A stretch of DNA of 64,000 nt, taken from contig DAHWSH010000011.1 of the NCBI GenBank assembly GCA_027338645.1, forward strand, positions 124,001 through 188,000. Direction: 5' to 3'. Each line of letters starts with the position of its first letter. The first letter of the stretch is position 1. A program made the translations under genes and the position numbers. Positions 25,048 through 32,574 of the stretch are shown here, one piece after another. This DNA comes from JAJZIH01 sp021785265 (GTDB lineage Bacteria; Pseudomonadota; Gammaproteobacteria; JAKAQQ01). A model generated the notes under the pieces. The model was not told where the DNA came from, did no database searches, and saw nothing but the letters and a program-made list of their open reading frames with translations.

Positions 25048-25911
25048 CTAGACAGCGGCAGCCCCGCCGACAATTTCGGCGATTTCACGGGTGATGGCCG
25101 CCTGACGAGCCTTGTTGTAGGCCAATTTCAGGGTTTCAATCAGGGTACTTGCATTTTCCGAAGCATTCTTCATGGCCACCATGCGGGCTGCCTGCTCGGA
25201 AGCAATGTTCTCAAGAAGTCCTTGGTAGGTTTCCGCCTCGAGATAACGGGTCAACCACGTATCAACGAGATCCATGCTGTCGGGTTCATAAAGATAATCC
25301 CAATGGTCGGCCAGTTCGGAATCCCGCTGGGCCGGTATCGGCAGAAGAGTCACCAGGTGGGGCTTTTGGATCATCGTATTCTGGAAGTAGTTGAACGCCA
25401 GAACCAGGCGGTCAATATGACCCTGGCGGTAATCCTCGAGCAATGCACGCAGAGGGCCGATCACATTTTCCGCCGCAGGACGATCACCGACGTGCGTGAG
25501 TGACGCCACGAGGGTGGCATCCAGACGCCTCAGTCCGGTCAATGCCTTTTGACCGATCGCCGCAAAACGGACGGCGGTGCCCTGATTTTCAAGGACTCTG
25601 ACCTCGTTCCAGACAGAGCGAATCAGGTTGATGTTGAGTCCTCCGCAGAGTCCCCGATCACTACCAATCACAAGAAAACCGACTCCACGTACCGTATTTC
25701 TCGGGAGCAGAAAAGGATGTGGAAACTCGGGGCGGAGAACGGCCAAGTGCCCGGTTACTTTGCGGATCCGCTCGAGGTAGGGACGACTGGCCTGCATCCG
25801 GACCTGGACTCGCCGGATCTTGCTCGCAGCGACCATTTCCATCGCCCGTGTGATCTTGCGGGTGCTTTCGATACTGCGAATCTGCGTCCGAATTTCTTTG
25901 GTGCCGGCCAT
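25048..25911 (-). CDS. atpG: F1Fo ATP synthase gamma subunit
   Basis: A 287-residue central rotor shaft. The N-terminal AGTKEIRTQIRSIESTRKIT, the SDRGLCGGLN motif and the C-terminal ENASTLIETLKLAYNKARQA pattern are the family signatures. Located between atpA (2-base gap) and atpD. Confidence 0.97.
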   Translation of the reverse strand: MAGTKEIRTQIRSIESTRKITRAMEMVAASKIRRVQVRMQASRPYLERIRKVTGHLAVLRPEFPHPFLLPRNTVRGVGFLVIGSDRGLCGGLNINLIRSVWNEVRVLENQGTAVRFAAIGQKALTGLRRLDATLVASLTHVGDRPAAENVIGPLRALLEDYRQGHIDRLVLAFNYFQNTMIQKPHLVTLLPIPAQRDSELADHWDYLYEPDSMDLVDTWLTRYLEAETYQGLLENIASEQAARMVAMKNASENASTLIETLKLAYNKARQAAITREIAEIVGGAAAV

Positions 25912-25913
25912 CG

Positions 25914-27467
25914 TTAGCGTCCGGTTTCCTTCCGATAGCGGTTGATGACCTGGCGGAGTCCGGAGGCCACTTCGTCGTTATAATCCCCGGTCTCGTTGAT
26001 TCGGCTGCAAAGCTTCGAATCCTGTTCGCGAAAAAAATCATGCAGGCCAGCCTCGAAGGCGCCGATCTCGGCAACCGGAACACCATCGAGATCTCCCTCG
26101 TTGACCGCGAACAGTGAAATCGCCATCTCCGCAATCGACAGCGGGCTGTATTGTTTTTGTTTCATGAGCTCCGTAACCCGTTGACCGCGCTCCAGCTGAC
26201 GCCGGGTGATTTCATCGAGTTCCGATGCAAATTGAGAAAAAGCCGCCAATTCCCGATACTGGGCCAAGGCAAAACGGACCCCGCCTCCCAGCTTTTTGAT
26301 GATTTTCGTCTGTGCCGCACCGCCAACACGGGAAACCGAGAGCCCGGCATTGATTGCGGGACGGATACCAGCGTTGAAGAGATCATTCTCAAGGTAGATC
26401 TGGCCGTCAGTGATGGAGATAACATTGGTTGGGATAAAGGCCGAAACATCTCCGGCTTGTGTCTCGATGATAGGCAGTGCCGTGAGGGATCCGGTTCGAC
26501 CTTTGACACGACCCCCGGTCCGCTGTTCCACTTCGCGGGCATTGAGGCGAGAGGCCCGTTCGAGCAGGCGGGAATGAAGGTAAAACACATCGCCCGGATA
26601 GGCCTCGCGGCCGGGTGGACGCTTCAGCAGAAGGGAGATCTGCCGGTAAGCCCAAGCGTGCTTGGTCAGGTCATCATAGACGATGAGTGCATCCTGTCCC
26701 TGATCGCGGAAGTACTCGCCCATGGTGCAACCAGCATAAGGCGCGATGAACTGCAGTGCAGCCGACTCGGCCGCCGTGGCGGCAACCACGATGGTTCGCT
26801 TGAGGACATTGTGCTCTTCCAGCTTGCGCACCACTTGGGAAACGCTTGAGGCTTTTTGTCCGATCGCCACATAAACGCAGAAAAGATCTGTGTTCCGCTG
26901 GTTGATGATCGTATCGATAGCCAGTGCCGTTTTTCCCGTCTGGCGGTCGCCAATAATCAACTCACGCTGCCCTCGACCGATCGGCACCATCGCATCGATC
27001 GCCTTGAGTCCGGTCTGGACCGGCTGAGCCACTGACTGTCGGGCAATGACACCCGGCGCGACTTTCTCGATCGGGGCGCGCTGGGTTTCGGGTAGGGGCG
27101 ATCCGCCATCCAAGGCCCGGCCCAGTGGATCCACAACGCGGCCAAGAAGCTCAAGGCCTACTGGAACCTCAAGGATCCGGCCCGTTGCCCGTACCTCTTG
27201 TCCTTCGGTCAACTGCTCGTAGTTGCCAAGAACTACGGCCCCAACGGCATCGCGTTCCAGGTTGAGAGCAAGCCCCGCACTCCCGCCCGGAAATTCGAGC
27301 ATCTCGCCGTAGCGAACCCCGCCGAGGCCATAAATTCGGACGATGCCGTCGGCGACGCTCACAACCGTACCGACTTCCCGTTCGTCGACGCCCGCCTCGA
27401 AGCGCTGGATGCGCTCCTTGAGCAGGGAACTGATTTCAGCGGGACTGAGCTGAACAGAATCACTCAT
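25914..27467 (-). CDS. atpA: F1Fo ATP synthase alpha subunit
   Basis: A 517-residue subunit, close to the usual 513. The nucleotide-binding loop GDRQTGKTALAID, the LIVYDDLTKHAWAYRQ segment and the PAINAGLSVSRVGGAAQ signature are present. The start has AGAGG eight bases upstream. It forms the regulatory nucleotide sites of F1. Confidence 0.98.
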   Translation of the reverse strand: MSDSVQLSPAEISSLLKERIQRFEAGVDEREVGTVVSVADGIVRIYGLGGVRYGEMLEFPGGSAGLALNLERDAVGAVVLGNYEQLTEGQEVRATGRILEVPVGLELLGRVVDPLGRALDGGSPLPETQRAPIEKVAPGVIARQSVAQPVQTGLKAIDAMVPIGRGQRELIIGDRQTGKTALAIDTIINQRNTDLFCVYVAIGQKASSVSQVVRKLEEHNVLKRTIVVAATAAESAALQFIAPYAGCTMGEYFRDQGQDALIVYDDLTKHAWAYRQISLLLKRPPGREAYPGDVFYLHSRLLERASRLNAREVEQRTGGRVKGRTGSLTALPIIETQAGDVSAFIPTNVISITDGQIYLENDLFNAGIRPAINAGLSVSRVGGAAQTKIIKKLGGGVRFALAQYRELAAFSQFASELDEITRRQLERGQRVTELMKQKQYSPLSIAEMAISLFAVNEGDLDGVPVAEIGAFEAGLHDFFREQDSKLCSRINETGDYNDEVASGLRQVINRYRKETGR

Positions 27468-27471
27468 GAGA

Positions 27472-28023
27472 TCAACCTCTGGAATACTGCAATGGCCGAG
27501 TCAAGGCCCGTGAAAGTAGGACAAGATGCCCACGGACCGATCCGTCCCAGACGCGGTCCCCGATCCGGATCTGAGCTCCTCCGATCAGGGCAGGGTCAAC
27601 CCGGAAAACCAAGTGGACTCGCCGGCCCAGTTTTTTTGCGAACCCAACACTCCACTTTGTTTTCTCTGCTTCGTCGACCGCCATCGCCGTGGTAACCTCA
27701 CATTCGGTTTCGGAAGCTGCTGCCCGTTTTATCTCTGCGTAAAGTGAGGCGATATCGCCGATCTCCTTCCAGCGTTGATGGGCAATCAAAAGCATTAGGA
27801 AATTGCGTTCCCGGATATCGAGCCGACGAGTCAATGCCAGCTCCAGCACCCCAAGTCGATCCTCCGCGTCCGCGCGAGGGTGTGAGAGCACCCACCGAAT
27901 TTCTGGCTGTTCCAGCGCAGACGCTAGATCGGTCAGGAAACGTTCCCAGCTGTCCAGCTGATTTTCAGAGACCGCAATCTCGAAAACTGCCCGGGCATAA
28001 GGCCGCGCGAGAGTCCGGCTCAT
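27472..28023 (-). CDS. atpH: F1Fo ATP synthase delta subunit
   Basis: A 183-residue protein starting with the family pattern LARPYARAVFEIA, with ERNFLMLLIAHQR in the middle and a C-terminal domain ending GSVRGHLVLLSRAL. It links F1 to the peripheral b stalk. Its start overlaps the atpF stop by 4 bases. Confidence 0.95.
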   Translation of the reverse strand: MSRTLARPYARAVFEIAVSENQLDSWERFLTDLASALEQPEIRWVLSHPRADAEDRLGVLELALTRRLDIRERNFLMLLIAHQRWKEIGDIASLYAEIKRAAASETECEVTTAMAVDEAEKTKWSVGFAKKLGRRVHLVFRVDPALIGGAQIRIGDRVWDGSVRGHLVLLSRALTRPLQYSRG

Positions 28024-28493
28024 TGCAGGCGCTCCGCAGCGGCCCTCAGAAGCTCCGCATGCCGCCTGGGATCGATTTCCTTCTCTAGGATTTTTTGCGC
28101 AATTTCAATGGACAGCACGGCCAGCTGGTCCTTGAGATGCTCTTGCGCACGTTCCACTTCGACCTCCAATTCTTGATGTCCCTGCTCCAGAATCCGCTTC
28201 ACCTGTTCTTGGGCACTTTTTTGAGCTTGGTCCACAAGGTGGCCAGCTCTGTGCTGGGCCGTTTCGACGATCGTTGAGGCTTCCTGACGGGCTTCCCGAA
28301 GGATAGAGACAGCCTTCTCCCGTGCCAGTTCCAAATCCCTTACAGCCCGTTCAGCCGCGGCCAGTCCATCCGCGATCTTCTTCTCACGTTCAGCCATGGC
28401 CCGGCTCAGGGGGGGCCAGATATAACGCATCGTGATCCAAACAAATAGTGCAAAAGCCAGGACTTCAGATGCGAAAGTGAGGTCAAGGTTCAT
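28020..28493 (-). CDS. atpF: F1Fo ATP synthase b subunit
   Basis: A 157-residue protein with an N-terminal membrane helix (VLAFALFVWITMRYIWPPL, about residues 11-29) followed by a long charged coiled coil. The motif YIWPPLSRAMAEREKKIADGL is typical at the membrane exit. A dimer forms the peripheral stalk. The predicted start has a suitable upstream purine-rich site. Confidence 0.95.
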   Translation of the reverse strand: MNLDLTFASEVLAFALFVWITMRYIWPPLSRAMAEREKKIADGLAAAERAVRDLELAREKAVSILREARQEASTIVETAQHRAGHLVDQAQKSAQEQVKRILEQGHQELEVEVERAQEHLKDQLAVLSIEIAQKILEKEIDPRRHAELLRAAAERLQ

Positions 28494-28532
28494 GGTATTC
28501 CTCCCGGAAGAAGCCTCTCGATGGCAACCCGT

Positions 28533-28823
28533 TTAGAGGTGATGCGCCAATTCCAGAAGTTGGGGTACAAAAGGGTTGGCAAAAAGCATGAGGAGGCCAA
28601 AAACCACAGAAATCATCGCAACCGCATCAAGCAGGCCGGCCATGATGAACATCCGAATGGTCAACATGGGGGTGAGTTCAGGCTGGCGGGCCACCCCCTC
28701 CAAAAACCGTCCACCCAGAATTCCGAAACCGATGCCGGTTCCAAGGGCGGCCAAGCCGAACATGAGTCCGGCGGCAATTGCTGATAAACCCTGAATTTCA
28801 GCGACTTGGGCGATAATCGACAC
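28533..28823 (-). CDS. atpE: F1Fo ATP synthase c subunit (proton-carrying ring)
   Basis: A 96-residue two-helix proteolipid. The polar loop has ARQPE (residues 45-49). The second helix carries the ion-binding carboxylate Asp66 in AGLLDAVAMI, equivalent to Asp61 of E. coli. No sodium-binding pattern (Gln/Glu plus Ser/Thr) is obvious, so proton coupling is expected. It is longer than the 79-residue E. coli protein, with extra residues at both ends. Confidence 0.95.
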   Translation of the reverse strand: MSIIAQVAEIQGLSAIAAGLMFGLAALGTGIGFGILGGRFLEGVARQPELTPMLTIRMFIMAGLLDAVAMISVVFGLLMLFANPFVPQLLELAHHL

Positions 28824-28864
28824 GGTACGGACCTCCAGTGATAAGCGGTGTTTCGAATTCAGTT

Positions 28865-29620
28865 TCAGTGGCTTTCATGAGCCATGGCCAGATAAACAAT
28901 GCTCAACATCATGAAAATAAAAGCCTGCAAAGTGATAATGAGGAGATGAAACAGAGTCCATCCGAGGGCAGGGATCCAACTGATCCACCAAGGCAGGAGT
29001 GCGGCAATGAGAACGAAGATCATTTCCCCGGCAAACAGGTTTCCGAAAAGCCGGAGCGACAGGGATAGCGGCTTGGCCAGATCCTCGATGATGCGAAAGA
29101 AAAGATTAACCGGGGCGAGATACCAACCGAAAGGACGGCTCAGGATTTCCCGGCCATAACCTTTCAGTCCTTTGACCTTGAAACTGAAGAAAATCATGAG
29201 CACAAAAATGCTCGTGGAAAGTGCGAAAGTCAGATTGACGTCATTGGTCGGAACCGGCTTGAAATGCGGGGCACCCGACCAAGCAGCCAGACGGGGAACG
29301 AGGTCGACCGGTAAGATATCCATGAAATTCATGAGCCAGATCCAGACAAATAAAGTGAGCCCCAAAGGTGCAATCAGGGGATTATCCCCATGCAAAATCT
29401 CGCGTACCTGCTGGTCGACGAAGGTGACCAAGAGCTCAGCCATATTCTGCATCCGACCAGGCACACCGCTCGTGGCCCGCCGGGCCAGCCAGACACCCAC
29501 GCCGCACATCAAAAGACCCAGCGTCCATGAGACGATGACTGTATCCAGATGGATAGACATCAAACCCCGCCCCACCGACCAGTATCGGAGATGTTCCTGG
29601 ATATAGCCGGTCCGAGTCAC
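28865..29620 (-). CDS. atpB: F1Fo ATP synthase a subunit
   Basis: A 251-residue membrane protein from GTG 29620, which has GGGAG eight bases upstream and gives the usual TRTGYIQEHL beginning. A longer frame to 29758 overlaps atpI and is not supported. The proton half-channel Arg is visible in the conserved SLSLRLFGNLFAGEM. It forms the stator channel facing the c ring. Confidence 0.95.
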   Translation of the reverse strand: MTRTGYIQEHLRYWSVGRGLMSIHLDTVIVSWTLGLLMCGVGVWLARRATSGVPGRMQNMAELLVTFVDQQVREILHGDNPLIAPLGLTLFVWIWLMNFMDILPVDLVPRLAAWSGAPHFKPVPTNDVNLTFALSTSIFVLMIFFSFKVKGLKGYGREILSRPFGWYLAPVNLFFRIIEDLAKPLSLSLRLFGNLFAGEMIFVLIAALLPWWISWIPALGWTLFHLLIITLQAFIFMMLSIVYLAMAHESH

Positions 29621-29633
29621 AGTCGTTTCTCCC

Positions 29634-30020
29634 TTACGGCACCGCCGCTCCCACACGGACGAGGAGGAATCCGATCCCGACGACGTGGACCACAAGCAAG
29701 AGACAGAAACCACCGGCCAAAGCCATTCCGGACACCCATCCCGTCCGAATCGCCCCAATCACCAAGATACCCATGACCAGCCATTTTAATATTTCTCCAA
29801 AAATCCAACGGGTTACATGTGATTGGCCGGGGGTGCCGCTCAAGAAAATTGCCCCAAGCAAGGCATTCCCAGTAACCTGCAATATCCCGCCTGCGGACCA
29901 ACCGAACCCTGCATGGATCCCTGAGATCACCGTGGCGGCCAAACCCGCAGCAAGGCTAAGAACCAGCTCGACTACAAGGAGCCTGGTAAAGCCCGCCCGG
30001 CCGACCAGCCAAGATCGCAT
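29634..30020 (-). CDS. atpI: ATP synthase accessory protein AtpI
   Basis: A 128-residue hydrophobic protein with four predicted membrane helices, from ATG 30020, which follows GGGGAGAGAGAGG. AtpI-like proteins assist c-ring assembly or magnesium supply for Fo. Sequence conservation in this family is weak, and the call rests mainly on its position first in the atp operon, 13 bases before atpB, plus its helix pattern and the FGEILKWLVMGILV segment seen in AtpI. Confidence 0.85.
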   Translation of the reverse strand: MRSWLVGRAGFTRLLVVELVLSLAAGLAATVISGIHAGFGWSAGGILQVTGNALLGAIFLSGTPGQSHVTRWIFGEILKWLVMGILVIGAIRTGWVSGMALAGGFCLLLVVHVVGIGFLLVRVGAAVP

Positions 30021-30127
30021 GCCTCTCTCTCTCCCCACCCAGATCGCAGGAGGCCTTCCCTGTGCCCATTTTAGGACCCGGCAAGGCACGATTATCCGTG
30101 TATTTTAGGGCAATGTCCCCAATCCGA
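30021..30127 (-). promoter_or_regulatory. Gap between parB and atpI, likely atp operon promoter region
   Basis: The 107-base gap on the minus strand contains TAAAAT and GGATAATCG stretches that could be -10 elements, but I cannot fix a -35. No terminator hairpin with a T tract is visible after parB, so read-through from parAB is possible. Confidence 0.35.
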
Positions 30128-31018
30128 TCAAGTCCCGCGGCGGTAACCCAGTCGACTCAATAAGGCTTCGAAATCATCAAGCCCCTTGAAATGAATGAGT
30201 ACCCGGCCGGTTTTTCCCTGAACACCCGATGTTTCGACTTCGACACGCCGTCCCAGATGCTCGGTTAGCCCCCGCTCCAGCCGGAGCCGGTCTGCGTCCC
30301 GGGACTTTTTATCCACAGCTCTCGATTCACCTCCTGCTGCCTCCTTCGGGCCTTGGATGCGCTTCAGGTAACGCTCTGTCTGTCGCACATTGAGGGCATT
30401 CTCTGCGATGTAGCGCGCGGCCTCATCCTGTGCAGAACCCGTGACCGACAGCAAAGCCCGGGCATGGCCCATCTCAAGTCGGCCTGACTGCAAAAGCTCA
30501 CGGGCCACCGGACGAAGGTCGAGAAGCCGTAGGAGATTGGTGACCCCAGCGCGTGAGCGTCCCACCGTTTCTGCCACTTGCTCATGGGTCATGTGGAACT
30601 CGGTCACCAGCTGTTTCAGGGCGAATGCTTCTTCCAGCGGATGGAGATCGGTTCGTTGGAGATTCTCGATCAGGGCTACCTGCAGGGCAGCCGAATCATC
30701 CAACGTCCGGATAATCACGGGCACCTCGAGTTGGCCGGCAATCTGCGCCGCACGCCAGCGTCTCTCGCCGGCGATGATCTCGTAGTGGTTGGGTTCAGCC
30801 AAACGCCGCACGAGGATGGGCTGCAAGATCCCCTGTGTGCGGATGGACTGCGCCAGTTCGAGCAGTTGCTCACGGGGGATGTCACGACGTGGCTGGTAGT
30901 GGCCCGGCACGAGGTACTCGACGGGTAGCAACTCCAAGCTTTCGGAAATGGAGGACTCTTCCTGCTGTCCAAGAATCGCCGACAAGGACCGGTTCAGGGG
31001 ACGGCGCTTCATGGACAT
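30128..31018 (-). CDS. parB: Chromosome partitioning protein ParB
   Basis: A 296-residue protein from ATG 31018, which has GGGAG eight bases upstream; ATG 31012 is a near alternative. It shows the ParB/Spo0J CTPase motifs: VPGHYQPRRD, a GILQPILVRR segment and the GERRWRAA box. The helix-turn-helix MTHEQVAETVGRSRAGVTNLLR follows, and then a C-terminal dimerisation domain. It loads on parS, two copies of which lie in recF in this window. Confidence 0.96.
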   Translation of the reverse strand: MSMKRRPLNRSLSAILGQQEESSISESLELLPVEYLVPGHYQPRRDIPREQLLELAQSIRTQGILQPILVRRLAEPNHYEIIAGERRWRAAQIAGQLEVPVIIRTLDDSAALQVALIENLQRTDLHPLEEAFALKQLVTEFHMTHEQVAETVGRSRAGVTNLLRLLDLRPVARELLQSGRLEMGHARALLSVTGSAQDEAARYIAENALNVRQTERYLKRIQGPKEAAGGESRAVDKKSRDADRLRLERGLTEHLGRRVEVETSGVQGKTGRVLIHFKGLDDFEALLSRLGYRRGT

Positions 31019-31022
31019 GGAT

Positions 31023-31835
31023 CTAACTCCCGCGCTCGGTACCGGCCATTCTATCAGCGCCTTGTCCGACGGGGAACCGTTCCAACTGTTCACTGGCAAG
31101 GGCGAGGTAGGCCATCGCACCACGAGAGGAAGGATCATAGACCTGGATGGGTACACCATGACTGGGTGCTTCTGCGAGCCGAACATTGCGTGGGATGACG
31201 GTTCGGTACACCTCGTTCCCAAAATGGACAATTAGTTGCGAGGAAACCTCGTGGTGAAGACTGCTCCGGGCATCGAACATGGTTCGCAGAAGCCCCTCGA
31301 TCTTGAGGCTTGGATTGAGGGCCTGCTGCACGGACCGGATGGTCTCAAGTAGGGAAGACAGGCCTTCCAGTGCGTAATACTCACATTGGATCGGAATGAG
31401 TACCCCGCTTGATGCGACCAAGGCGTTAACCGTCAGGATATTGAGCGAAGGGGGACAGTCGATCAGGATATCGTCGAATGGGACTCCGTCCTGAATCAGG
31501 TTTTTCAGGCGATTCTCGCCGGACCCTGAACGAGTGAGGGCAACCTCGGTCGCCGTGAGATCAGCATGTGCCGGCAATAGCTGGAAACGACCGGGCGGCA
31601 CCCGAATGTCTACCAGGGCTTCAGACAGTTTAATCCGTCCCCCGAGCACTGCATCGGAGCCTGCCCGCAAGCGCCGCTTGTCGATTCCGAGACCGGTTGT
31701 GGCATTGGCCTGGGGATCCAAGTCAACGAGAAGAACGTGCCGCCGATAGGCTGCAAGGGCAGCCGCTAAATTAATCGCCGTTGTGGTCTTGCCAACCCCA
31801 CCTTTTTGATTGGCAATAGCCAATACCCGACTCAT
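31023..31835 (-). CDS. parA: Chromosome partitioning ATPase ParA
   Basis: A 270-residue MinD/ParA ATPase of the chromosomal (Soj) type. The deviant Walker A KGGVGKTTTAINLA starts at about residue 11, LLVDLDPQANATTGLGI and the Walker B-like ILIDCPPSLN follow. It moves ParB-parS complexes during segregation. The short N-terminus shows no plasmid-type DNA-binding extension. Located 4 bases before parB. Confidence 0.97.
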   Translation of the reverse strand: MSRVLAIANQKGGVGKTTTAINLAAALAAYRRHVLLVDLDPQANATTGLGIDKRRLRAGSDAVLGGRIKLSEALVDIRVPPGRFQLLPAHADLTATEVALTRSGSGENRLKNLIQDGVPFDDILIDCPPSLNILTVNALVASSGVLIPIQCEYYALEGLSSLLETIRSVQQALNPSLKIEGLLRTMFDARSSLHHEVSSQLIVHFGNEVYRTVIPRNVRLAEAPSHGVPIQVYDPSSRGAMAYLALASEQLERFPVGQGADRMAGTERGS

Positions 31836-31925
31836 GGTCCGGTCCCCCGAACGGATCTGCCGATCCGGTTCACTCTATCATGGACTAAGCGAAGGGTCAG
31901 GGGTTGCCCCCCGACGAATCCGGGT

Positions 31926-32555
31926 TCAGCGACGGAGATCAAGAACGTGCCGATGGGTATCGTGGCCATCCATCCAGACCTGCCAGATGGCAGTCACATG
32001 CCATCGTGAATCGGGAGCAAGCCATTCGCCTGGTGGCCGTTCCCCTTTCATCGCCAGCCACTGGTCTTCCGGGTCACACCAAGCTGTCGTAACGTCAAGA
32101 AAATACGAGAGTGGACCGAGGGCTCGGCTCATCAATGTAGCTGGCCCACTCCGAGGCTTACGAGGCAATCGTTCCGCTCGCAGATTCTGGATTTCGAGAT
32201 TCTCGACGTTGAGCCGGCGTTTGACGTGATCCAGAAAAAGGGCTTTTTTCCGGTTAGCCTCGATCAGGCAATAAAGACGCTCCGGATCGGCGAGCGCCAG
32301 TACCAGGCCTGGGAATCCGGCGCCACTTCCAACATCAATTCCGATCTGCCCCATGATGAGCGGTTGCAGGGCCAAGCTATCGTAGATATGCCGTGGCCAG
32401 AGCCGGGATCCTTCTCGGGCGCCCATCAAGTTATAGCCCTGACTCCATTGCAAAAGAAGATCAACAAAGGATTCCAAGCGATCCCGAGTCGCCTTTGGGA
32501 TTTCCTCTGAAGAAAACTCGAGCCGTTGCGGTTGGAACGGTTTCCCGACGTTCAT
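31926..32555 (-). CDS. rsmG: 16S rRNA (guanine527-N7)-methyltransferase RsmG
   Basis: A 209-residue protein from ATG 32555 with GGAGG four bases upstream. The SAM-binding motif DVGSGAGFPGLVLA and the RHIYDSLALQP and MSRALGPL segments are typical. It methylates G527 in 16S rRNA (GidB). Located 90 bases before parA in the classical rsmG-parA-parB order, but its usual partner mnmG is 12 kb away. Confidence 0.95.
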   Translation of the reverse strand: MNVGKPFQPQRLEFSSEEIPKATRDRLESFVDLLLQWSQGYNLMGAREGSRLWPRHIYDSLALQPLIMGQIGIDVGSGAGFPGLVLALADPERLYCLIEANRKKALFLDHVKRRLNVENLEIQNLRAERLPRKPRSGPATLMSRALGPLSYFLDVTTAWCDPEDQWLAMKGERPPGEWLAPDSRWHVTAIWQVWMDGHDTHRHVLDLRR

Positions 32556-32574
32556 CGAACCTCCGACGATCGGC

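Noticed and set aside
31023..31835. Plasmid or integrated element origin for parA/parB
   Set aside because: ParA is the short chromosomal Soj type, next to rsmG and the atp operon, with parS near oriC, so it is the housekeeping system.
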